64,000 nucleotides of DNA, taken from assembly GCA_025766275.1 (NCBI GenBank), contig JAFKAC010000077.1, forward strand, positions 124,001-188,000. Reading direction: 5' to 3'. The notes under the pieces were generated by a model. The model saw only the letters and a list, made by a program, of their open reading frames with translations, was not told where the DNA came from and made no database searches. This stretch comes from Lactarius indigo (lineage: Eukaryota > Basidiomycota > Agaricomycetes > Russulales > Russulaceae). Positions within the stretch are counted from its first letter, which is position 1. Each line of letters begins with the position of its first letter. A program made the position numbers and the translations under genes. This document shows positions 34,013 to 43,338 of this stretch, piece after piece.

Positions 34013-35345
34013 ATGTCTCTCTCTCACCCGACACCGGTCGGCATCACACATAGACAGCACATTGCTCGTATCGTATCCAGTCTTCGCCAAGTGCGGCCCC
34101 GTGTCCCCTTTTACCGTTTAGCGGCGCACAGAGTACCGACGTTATGGGTTCTATATAGAGGCCTTCTCCGGGCCTCCCCCAATTCAAACGTCTGTCACGC
34201 ATATACTCGATTCGTCTCTCCATTCCTCACCTGTCCCAGGTACGCGCACATATACAAGCGCTCTTCCGCAGACACCGTCATCTCACGAGTCCGGTGCTCA
34301 CAAAAGTCCAGCTTGAGAAAGGACACCGGGTGCGCATCTCCAGTCTATAATTGGTCTGACGGGTTATTTGCTCACGCTGCCGTGAACAGTGGCTCGACGC
34401 TTTCAATCGAGCAAAGCAAGGTGATGAACGTCTACGCGTTGTTCTCGAGCGTTTTGGACGCCTCGTCGATGCTCGCCGGAATAACCTCAGAATGAGGCGA
34501 ATAGTCGACGAATCGCTCGTACGTCCCATCCTTGACATGTTCAACTTCCCCCAACGCATTCCTTCCCATAGGCTTGGCAACATCGTCTCCTCAACCGCCC
34601 CATCGTCACCGGCGCCCTATTCAAACCTAGCATATACAACGGTCCCCTCCCGCGACTCAAACCCCAACCAGACCACATCTCGGGTATGATCCACAAGCGG
34701 CGCGTAGCGCGGTCCAAGCGTGTCGAGCGCCAGCGCGCCCTATTTTCCCGGCTCGAGGACCTACGCATCGAAGCCCAGTTCGAGGACAAACTCGCCAAGA
34801 CAGGCGCGTCGTTCGTGCCCTCCTTCAGCAATCCGCATCTTGCGGCGTGGCGCTCCCCGCTCGACGCGAGCCTAGCGAAAATCGGAGCAGCCTTCGAGCG
34901 CGATACCGCACGCGCTGCGCTGCCAACACCGCCAGATCTCGTGAGGCAACTCAAAGCCGCCCGACGCGAGAAGGTCGCGAACAAGACGCGCGAGCGCCAA
35001 CGCGAAGCGCGCGGAGAGGTCCTGACGGCCACGCGCCTGCGCTCGCGCCTCGGCTTCCCCGCAGATGTGTTGGTGCGCTGGTCCCCCGAGGAGCGCAAAG
35101 CCAACCTACTCGCGCGGCGCAGCGTTGGCGAGGTCGGGTACGTTGGCCAGGTGAAGCGCGCACTGGGATACAAGATCCCGCCGGAGGAGGACCGGGTAGA
35201 CGACGCGACGCGACAGAGGCTGGATGCACTTACGGAAGAGCTGCGGCGGGTCAACCAACGTCGGTGGGCTGGAGAACTCGGTATCCAAGCTCAGCGAACG
35301 GCGCGCGACGGTAGTCGGAGACCGAAGGACGCTACGTCTGGTTGA
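34013..35345 (+). CDS. LYR-motif (complex 1 LYR) domain protein
   Basis: Exons 34013-34189, 34240-34329, 34390-34518 and 34572-35345 give 389 aa. The LYR domain is at residues about 45-130: LWVLYRGLLRASP, a basic helix AHIQALFRRHRHL and WLDAFNRAK, with R/K and a later F as in LYRM proteins. LYR proteins bind acyl carrier protein and help assemble mitochondrial complexes or Fe-S proteins. The remaining 250 residues (ALFKPSIYNGPLPRLKPQP, then a long Arg/Glu/Lys-rich helical stretch) are an extension not known to me. The strand and frame are chosen by exon continuity; a long antisense frame (34541-35254) is a shadow. Confidence 0.8.
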
Positions 35346-36573
35346 GTCTATGCTTCTGGCTTGGTATTGCGCAAGCCCCTTGGCGAGCACGTACTCATGC
35401 GACTTTGTCGGGAGCCGCATTAAACAAGTCGTTTCGCTAACTCTCCGGTGCGGCGGAGAACCCGAGAGGAGCACGTCACGCACTGCTTCTATCCGCAAAC
35501 TCTCATCTAATACCTTGTGTGTTAGATAGGAACGAAACCTCTTTGAGCTGGTTTTCCGAGCTTCGGAACCCAGACTGTTTTCCTCCGTCGGTCCAGACGC
35601 TGGACGTATTGGTGTTGTTTGCCTTCCATTTCGTCGGACCGATGCCGTTCTCCAAACATAATTCTTCTATCGGCGAACTTTGGGACTGCCACGTACAGCT
35701 TGTCTCTCAGTGAGGTCTCTCTCAGGGCTTGTCAAATTTTCATAGTACGGACCCGCGGGTTTAATGGGCCCATGCAATTGGTGCAAAATGAGGTCAAGGG
35801 TTCACCACTTTCCAAGGTCGCTGCGTTCCGCGCCGCTAGATTAATGCGTCTGCCACGTGTGCAACTTCACGACTTCTGAGTGCTAAGATTCGGAGTCGCG
35901 TCGCGTCTCATCTCGATCTTTTCTCTAAGTTTATGAGTGCGGATGCGGTTTGGCAGTCCCGTGACTTATTGTCACGCGCTCGTGATTTCTGACGCCAGCA
36001 CATTTGAGCTGGTCGACACGGATTCACTGACCGACGTATTAATTTTGGAGTTACTTCGGTGGAGGAAGTCTATCGGGGCCCCAGTTCATCTGGTATCAGT
36101 TCGTTATCTGCTTATTTATCCGTCCTATCGACCGAACGCCTTTTTCATCTCGACATTCCGTCACAGAACCATCACCAATCACGCTATGGCGCCGTTTTCC
36201 TGACTCCATGATCCGAGTTCTCAGTACGAGAAGCGGTCCCGAGCTGTCTTTAACGCTTATCTTGGTTGTATGCACGTCAGATGGACGCGACATTGTGTGC
36301 AAACTGGTCGCTCGATTATCTGGCATTGAGGTACGGTGGTGGTGCTGGCATCGTTTCATCGTTTGACGGAGGTTCTTCTTGAGCTTTGTCGTCGTCTTGG
36401 GGCTCCACATCGCGAAACCGCTTCTCGACCGGTGTTCCCGCTGGGCACGCGTCTCACATGCTGCCTTCAATAACTTTTTCCTGCTAAAAAAAGAGCGGGG
36501 CCGCGGTTTTCGCGAGGTCCTACGGGGAATACGTCCAGAATTCAAGTCGGGATGCTTCGAGAATGTCATCTCG
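35346..36573. other. Intergenic region, no supportable gene
   Basis: About 1.2 kb. The longest frame, 36096-36569 on the minus strand (157 aa, Lys/Arg-rich), has no recognisable domain. The region upstream of 36574 probably holds control sequence for the transporter. Confidence 0.5.
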
Positions 36574-36580
36574 TATATAA
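36574..36580 (+). promoter_or_regulatory. TATA box of the carboxylate transporter gene
   Basis: TATATAA, 67 bp before the ATG at 36647. Confidence 0.55.
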
Positions 36581-36646
36581 GTGGAGAGGGTTCACCGTCA
36601 GCTAGCTTTGCTGTCCTTTCCCCATCCCTGCACCTGCATCCGCTTG

Positions 36647-38596
36647 ATGGCGCCGTATTTTATCCGTAATCTTGTCCCGCGTCGGCAAGCACACGATTAT
36701 CCACGCAAGCCGCTGGCACAGGTCCTAGGTGGGCTTACGTTTATCCAGTGGTTGCAGTTCCTCTCCGGGTATGAAAAAGCATCTCCTACGATGAGTTTGG
36801 CAGGAACTGATCGCGGTTTCCCCGCACTAGATGGCTGGCTTGGACTTGCGATGCGATTGATTTCTTCAACGTCGCGCTCAGCGTCACTGCCCTTGGGGCA
36901 CAATTCGGAAAGGATAATTCTTCCATCGTGTGTTTTCCCTTATTATCTTGCTCTCCGTCCCTGATGGTTCTGTGAAACTTTAGACGACGGCTATTACTTT
37001 GACTCTTCTCGTCCGATCCATTGGCGCTGTGAGTGCCTTCTCTTCTTACTTCTTCGAAACCTCGGACACTGGGTTCTACTCCTCGGCCTCTGGTACGGAA
37101 ACGATAGTTTCCGATTGTCGTTGACCACAGTACTCAATTCGGGAGACGCATACTAAACATTTTCATCACGTGACAGGTTATCTTTGGTGTCCTATCGGAT
37201 CGCTTTGGACGAAAGTGGCCGCTGGTGGCGAATCTTCTCCTGTGCTCTTCAGTCCAACTGGGTACCAGCTTCGTCCAAAACTTCCAGCAGTTCCTCGCAG
37301 TGCGGACCCTTTTCGGCATAGCGATGGGCGGTGTTTGGGGTTTAGCCTCGTCTACCGCGCTCGAAAATCTCCCCGTCGAGGCACGCGGGCTCGCCTCGGG
37401 CGTCCTGCAACAAGGATATGCCGTCGGCTACCTCATTTCCGCCGTCCTGAACCTGTTCCTCGTCCCGAGGACCCACCACGGCTGGCGCGTGCTCTTCTGG
37501 ACCACCTCGGGAATTTCTGCCTTTGCCGCTTTCATTCGGGCGCTCATTCCGGAAAGCGAGGTCTTCATCCGTGCGAAAGGCCTAGAGCGCTCGCTTGGCT
37601 CCGATACAGGAAAGAAGACCAAGGTGTTCATACATCAGGTCGGAGAGATGCTCAAGCGGCATTGGGGGCTGTGCGTATACGCGGTGCTTCTCATGGCTGG
37701 TGCGTTTTTTTTTTTTTTTAGCGTTATAAACGCGGGCGGCAGGAGCTGATAAGAAATAGGTTTTACCTTTCTTTCGCATGGTTCCCAAGATCTGTACCCG
37801 ACATACCTCAAGACGAGCAAGGGCTTCGATACTCGTCACGCAATCATCGCTACGATCATCGGCAATTGCGGGGCCATCACGTGCGTCTATGACCTCTCAC
37901 TAATCCCAACCAGCAAAAACTTATTTGTTGTTCCAGCGGCGGCGCCATTGCGGGATCCGTGTCGCAGTATATCGGCCGTAGGCTCACGATTATTATCTTT
38001 GTTCTCCTTAGCGGAGCTTTCGTCCCGCTCTGGATCCTTCCGTCCAGCTTTAGTGGGCTCTCAGCCGGCGCGTTCTGTGTGCAATTTGGCGTGCAGGGCG
38101 CGTGGGGCGTCATTCCCATCCAGCTCGCTGAGATGAGCCCTCCCGGATTCCGTGCTACGTTCCCAGGGGTTGCGTATCAGCTGGGGAACGTGCGTCGTCT
38201 CCTGCATCTATGTTGGGCCTGTTTGGTCCCCGACTGACGGGATGGGGTAGATGATCTCGTCTGCATCTGCGCAGATCGAGGCGGTTGGTGGGGAACACTT
38301 GAAAAAAACCGTCGTGAGGAATGGTAAGGTCGAAGAAGTACCCGACTATGCCACCGTGCAGGGTATCTTCCTCGGCGCCATTGCCACCTTCGTCATCGTC
38401 ATCACTATCATCGGGCCTGAGTGAGTCCTATAACACCTTCACCTAATTCTAAGGAATACTGATCTCAGGTACCAGGAATCACGGATCGAACTTCGAGCAG
38501 CAGAAACCTGCTTTCGAAGGCGCTGTGCCTGATGTTAAAGACGTGGAGAAGCATCCTGGGTCAGAGGCACTGTCAGAGATCAGCGAGAACCTATGA
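36647..38596 (+). CDS. MFS carboxylic acid transporter, Jen1-like
   Basis: Exons 36647-36768, 36831-36927, 36984-37028, 37177-37699, 37760-37880, 37937-38189, 38251-38420 and 38476-38596 give 483 aa. The MFS loop motif is GVLSDRFGRKWP, and the N-terminus has GWLAWTCDAIDFFNVALSV, typical of the Jen1/lactate-pyruvate proton symporter branch. About 12 membrane spans can be placed, with the seventh near FLSHGSQDLYPTYLK, also a Jen-type signature. It should carry monocarboxylates with protons at the plasma membrane. Intron 4 contains a 13-T run just after the donor at 37700. Intron 7 must use the acceptor at 38475, not the AG at 38469, to keep the frame. The location 7 kb from the D-lactate dehydrogenase is suggestive only. 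Confidence 0.88.
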
Positions 38597-39384
38597 TGTT
38601 TCTCTTTCTTCGCCCCTGTAGCACCACGAATCGTCTCGCTCCTCGTTAACGTCTACACCGAAGGATGTACGATAGACCGCAGTCCACGTCCTATATGGAT
38701 ACAAAATGGTAGTACGACGCGCCATCGATGTTGTCTGGTTCTGTAATTTGTAATATTTCTGTTCGGCTCCCTGTTGGAGAAGACTAATTGAACTCTCCAA
38801 CTGGTCTTTCGAAGTGCCTATCACTCACCTGGCAGAGACTGCGTGCTGCCACGACTGTACAATATTTTATTCCTCGTTTGCATGACATGCGTTAACTCAA
38901 AGACCCTCCCACACGATCCCCTGCCCCGAGCACCGCGAGCTCTCCATCGCGTCCTCGGATGTGCCCGCTCCACACAAAAACACCTACCTCTCCTCATCCC
39001 ACGATACAGCAATCTAATGCGCGGCCGTAATACGCCCCGTGATAAACCCCGGCGCAAACGCAACCTGGGGGAATGCTTCATCTCTCCCTCTCCCGTGCTT
39101 TGCATCAACTCTTGTGCAAGTACATGCCGCATCGAGAACGCATTGAGAAATATATGCGGTGGGTCCACGCCAAGCGCCGCACGTACTAGTGGGAATAGCA
39201 ATGACAACTACGTATCACACAACAAACGACCCAGGAGAGGCGATGCTCAATGCCAACCACATTCATCCTGACATTTTGGCTGGGAGAAATAGTAAATTCG
39301 ACGTAACTTAACTTGGTATGAGCGCTCCTATCCATTCCGTCCGAGTCGCAAAGTCCCGTAACATACATCATGATGCATGCGGCT
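38597..39384. other. Intergenic region, nothing recognised
   Basis: Holds the 3' end of the transporter transcript and about 780 bp with only short frames (for example 38821-39207 minus) that show no domain or splice structure. Confidence 0.5.
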
Positions 39385-39676
39385 TACAGCTGGTTCCATA
39401 ACGATTGTCCCCTGGTGACCAAATTTTGGACATAGGCGAGGTTTGAATTGGTAACTCCGCCACCGAGATGGCACAGCTCTCGAGCGGAGCAATACAGATA
39501 ACCATTCCATAACCCCCATTGTCATAAGATAACTATTCTATAACCTTAATTCTGTGAGATAACCTGATTTCCTGAGAATTTCACCCTCAACTTAATTATG
39601 AATCCCGCTCTCGAGTTTTGGATGGCCGACTATGTTCTCAAAATGGCAGGGGACAATCGTTATGGAACCAGCTGTA
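39385..39676. mobile_element. MITE, about 290 bp, with 28-bp inverted ends and TA target
   Basis: The ends are perfect inverted repeats of about 28 bp beginning CAGCTGGTTCCATAACGATT, inside a TA on each side (39385-39386 and 39675-39676), as for Tc1/mariner-type elements. The interior is noncoding and full of ATAACC/GATAAC motifs (for example CCATAACCCCC, AAGATAACTATT, GAGATAACCTG), repeated versions of the subterminal sequence. It lies about 500 bp upstream of the next gene. Confidence 0.85.
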
Positions 39677-40171
39677 GCAATAATATTTCCGAACTAACTG
39701 GTACCGGATGCGTCCTCGACAGGTACTGTCCGTTGTATCGTCGCAACTATTGGATACATGAAATATCACTGGTTCCTGTGGCGGTGCCTGCTCTCAGTCT
39801 TAAGCTTGCAGTGTCAGTCGGTCGTACTTTTCGTCTGTTGCATTTGTCGGCCAGCAACTGTCATGGCGATTCTGTCCCCGAGAAAAGACCAATTTTCCCA
39901 GCAGCCTCTCACTGTCTCGATTGGCGTGTCCATCCCACCGTTCTTCCGACGACCAGACATAGACATTCCTGCGATCTATTAGTTTTGTAACTGGGGAATT
40001 GTTGATTATAAAAGGGGACGTCTTTCGACGAATCCTGCGGCATCCTGGTATATTCTCTCACTCAGGAAAACTTGCCGTTTACTCGACTCAACTATCTTCA
40101 CTTAACAAGCAAGTCCCCTTCGGACTTCACCAGTTGCATCCCAAATTTATTGATTCCCCCGTTGCAGAGCC
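39677..40171 (+). promoter_or_regulatory. Upstream region of the MACPF-like gene with TATA box
   Basis: TATAAAA at 40007-40013 in GATTATAAAAGGGGACG, 165 bp before the ATG. Upstream frames (39598-39990) overlap the MITE end and are not credible genes. Confidence 0.5.
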
Positions 40172-41839
40172 ATGTCCAAGTTCTCAACTCTCGATCGCTC
40201 TCCATCTGCTGAGACCTTTGTTGCTGGCATGGAGCTGGGCACTTCAGTGGATGGTATTTCTGGCGACATGTTCGCCAGTGCCATTGATCCTGCCACAATC
40301 ACCCCTCAAGAGGTGGTAGACGACAAGACCGGGACCCAGTACACTGGCAGCCTTCGCTTGATCGAGAATCTCCATGAGCTCGACGTCAGTGAGGTCTTCA
40401 GTCGTAACGGATCCATCACTTTTGCTGGTGGCGATGTCGAGGCTAGTGTCAATACTGTATTCGATTTCTCTCACTCGCATGCCTCGACTGGATACAGCAT
40501 CCTGATTGTTCTTCAATGCGAGAAGCGCGGACTTTCCACACGTATTGGCAATGGTGCCAAGCTCACGGAGGTAGCCAAGTCCTTGATCAACAATCCTCCT
40601 GTATTCCGTGAACGATATGGTGACTACTATGTCCACGAGATTTCTCGTGAAGCTAGGTTCACTGCGGTCTGGTAAGATTTCATTTTGATCTACGTATACA
40701 CCGAGACAAATGCGTTTTATTATAGGAAATGCACTTCCCAGTCTGAGTCCACCCTAATACATCTCAAGAGCTCCATTGACGTTAATGTTGATTCCCAAGC
40801 GTCGGGAAAGCTCGAAGCACAGCTCAATAGCCTGGCAAAGGAAAGCGACGTATCTATAGAAGTCCAATATAATGTCCTCGGAGACATGGGAAGTGCCCAT
40901 ATCGATGTGAACGCAGGCGTTACCGAAAATCTCGCTCGATTCAATGCCAACTGCGTTCCCGTCCCGAGTTCCGTGCGCCTCCGTCATTACTGCAATATCG
41001 AGCCCGAGATCCCAAGATCCATCTCAATGGATCCTGATCTGTACCTCCGCACTCGCAAGGCTTTCGATGATATTCGTCTTGCAGTGCTCTTGAACAGTAC
41101 CCTCCCCGGCGACGAAAGTTCGAGGATTAGGCGTCGTCGCAAGATAGGGGAATTGTTCCTAGAAATTTATTCCAAACGTTCCAACTACTCGACGAACCCC
41201 CAGGACCTGTCGGATGTGCTCAATGACCTTGCAGGTTTGCTTGAGGAGTTTCGTCAAATTCTCGCTCGTCACGAGCTCATTACAAGCCTTCGAAACCTTA
41301 GCTATGACGATGCTATTCGGTACGTTCTTCGCTATTGCTGAGCCTTTTTAAGCTAACACCACCGATTTTGCAGGGGGCATCTCATTGATTACACGGACGA
41401 TACTGCGGCCTGGGTCCGCAGTAAAAAGAACGTAGGAACCTTCTCCGTTGGAAGGGCGAACCCCAGCGCAGAAGATATCAATAAATACGGCATTGAGCAC
41501 GTCTCACAAGGCCCTGGAATGGAAACTAAACAGGATCGCGACGTTTTGCGGCAGGTCTGGGGTAATATAGGATTCCCAGGGGAAACGGGAGTCCATGGCA
41601 CCGTTATCGGATTTACCGTTAATGACCCTTGGAGAGATGGTGCGAACGGGTGGTGGGGCATCGTCCCAAAGACGGCCCCGCTTGGAAAGAAGGACTTGAA
41701 GGTTTCTGTACATTCGATTAGATCGAGGGGAATACATGTGAGTTACAGGCCATTGTCTCAGATTGACGGTAGACTGACTACGTGATATTAGTGGAGCTTG
41801 GACGTTTGGTATATCCCGACTCATTTGTATAATGTCTGA
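40172..41839 (+). CDS. Possible MACPF/SNTX-like protein, otherwise unknown
   Basis: Exons 40172-40671, 40726-41319, 41374-41737 and 41792-41839 give 501 aa, no signal peptide. The N-terminal third (GMELGTSVDGISGDMF, then a long loop and YGDYYVHEISREARFTAVW) resembles the start of SNTX-type MACPF-fold proteins, in which a short ELGxxYD-like opening and a YGxHYV-like core strand occur. The middle (EAQLNSLAKESDVSIEVQYNV) would be the following strands and helices. The C-terminal 130 residues, with several Trp (GANGWWGIVPKT, HWSLDVWYIP), are unrecognised. Similarity is by eye and weak; it might be an unrelated basidiomycete family. If correct it would be a pore-forming-fold protein without secretion signal, like other fungal intracellular toxins-like proteins. 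Strongly promoter-equipped. Confidence 0.5.
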
Positions 41840-41971
41840 GTACTCTTCAGTTGTCGGCATCTTGTAAAGGGACGCGCTAATGTGAACATAATACTAGCCT
41901 TCCCCTAAAGACATGTAGACACAGCCGCCTGTCCCCCCCTACGACTAAAGTAGGAATATGGCGAGGGACCG

Positions 41972-42770
41972 CTACATAAATAGCGAAGAATAAATCGTTT
42001 TGACCCCCCATCGTGAGATACCCGTGGGAAGGAAGAAGACGGTCAGTGTGGTAGTCTGCGAAACCGGGACCGCTCTTGATCTTGCCTGCGTTGGACGCTC
42101 GTAGCTGGTGTATGTCGCGTTCGCTGCTACTGCAACTAGAATGAAAAGGAAAAGATTGGTCGTTGAAATCGCCCCCCTTCCTGCGTCCGACAACTCAGGC
42201 CCTGGCGTGTGATCGCGCACCCTCAGTCGTATTGCATCGCCGCCCCCTTGTGCGGACGACTCGAGCTCCAGTTGGGGGGATGTCATGTGGCCCTCCAGCT
42301 CGGTCGCGCGTTCCCGCTCCTGCTCAAGTGCGGTTTGCTCCGGATCAGACTCCACGAGCGTGCGTGCGTTACTTGGTGCGTTAGCGAGGTCAGCCGCAGC
42401 TGCAGCTGCGCCGCGCGCCTCCTCGAACGGCTCGTGTATCCCTAAGTTCGGCCTCGCGTTACTGTGCGTCGCCCTACGTTCGTGCTGAAAATGTCTTCGT
42501 TGGTAGCGGCCAATGGAAGGTGATAGTGCTGAAAATGTAGAGAGTAAACCTTTGCTTACCTCAACTGTCTGATCCTCGCGTGGAGGTATTTCGATAGTTC
42601 CGTGGGGTTGAGGAACAGCGAGATGGCTGCACGGGGGCGTTGCTCGGGCGATGGAGACTGATGTTGTTCTGCGCTCCTGGTTCAGAAGACTCCAAAGTCC
42701 ACATGAATGAACTTACCTTATGCCACCGGAGTCATGCGCATATGGCCTGATACAGGGAGATACCCAGGTC
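41972..42770 (-). CDS. Hypothetical small membrane protein
   Basis: The 3' exon (about 42490-41972) encodes an Ala-rich and Glu-rich region with LEQERERATELEGHM, then a single hydrophobic span (TTNLFLFILVAVAANATY) and a basic C-terminus. An upstream exon near 42690-42560 reads AAISLFLNPTELSKYLHARIRQLR and ends at a GTAAGC donor. I could not settle the intron joining the two or the start codon. A C-terminal anchor with a preceding helical region would suit a tail-anchored protein, but no family is recognised. Confidence 0.4.
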
Positions 42771-43338
42771 AGCGGAAGAGGAATGCCTTTTAGTTGGACG
42801 GCGCGTCAACTAAACGACTCTCGGTAAGGGTAGGGAACACATGAGATACGAACTCTTGCCAGACTTTCACGGTGTCGTTGTCTTTGTCGTCTGACTCGAC
42901 ATAAGAAAAGGGAAGTGTACGGGCAAACACAGGGGTCAGAACGAATATCCGATACACGTATTCTATCGAGGGAGTATGGCGACGGCGAGCAGATGTTCGG
43001 ATGTGGCAAAATAAAACACCGCGGAAGCAAGCTGTCTCCCAGTATCAAACACCCATTTGCCAAAAAGACAGAGAATGAAAGCGGGAGTACTGAAGTAGAT
43101 AGCGAGCAGTCAAAAAAGATGACAGCGAGTCACTAAAAGGGTTCAGAGCCCAGTAACTCCGTGACAATGCGATGCCTAGCTGTTGTATAGAAGGACGGCT
43201 TACGCAACGCTCCTAACGCACTGAGGCTGCAAGCATTGCGCTAGGATTCCAATCGACTCCTCCATCGCCGTGCGTATCGATTTTTTCGAACGATCCTCAG
43301 GCCGACTTTTCGGCCCACGGCCCCTTGTCCGGTGAAGG
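42771..43338. other. Intergenic region, nothing recognised
   Basis: About 570 bp between the small membrane protein's 5' side and the 3' end of the nuclease gene. Short frames only. Confidence 0.45.

Noticed and set aside
34541..35254. 237-aa frame antisense to the LYR gene
   Set aside because: It is the complement of a high-GC, Arg-rich exon; the plus-strand reading has consensus introns and a recognised domain, the minus reading has none.
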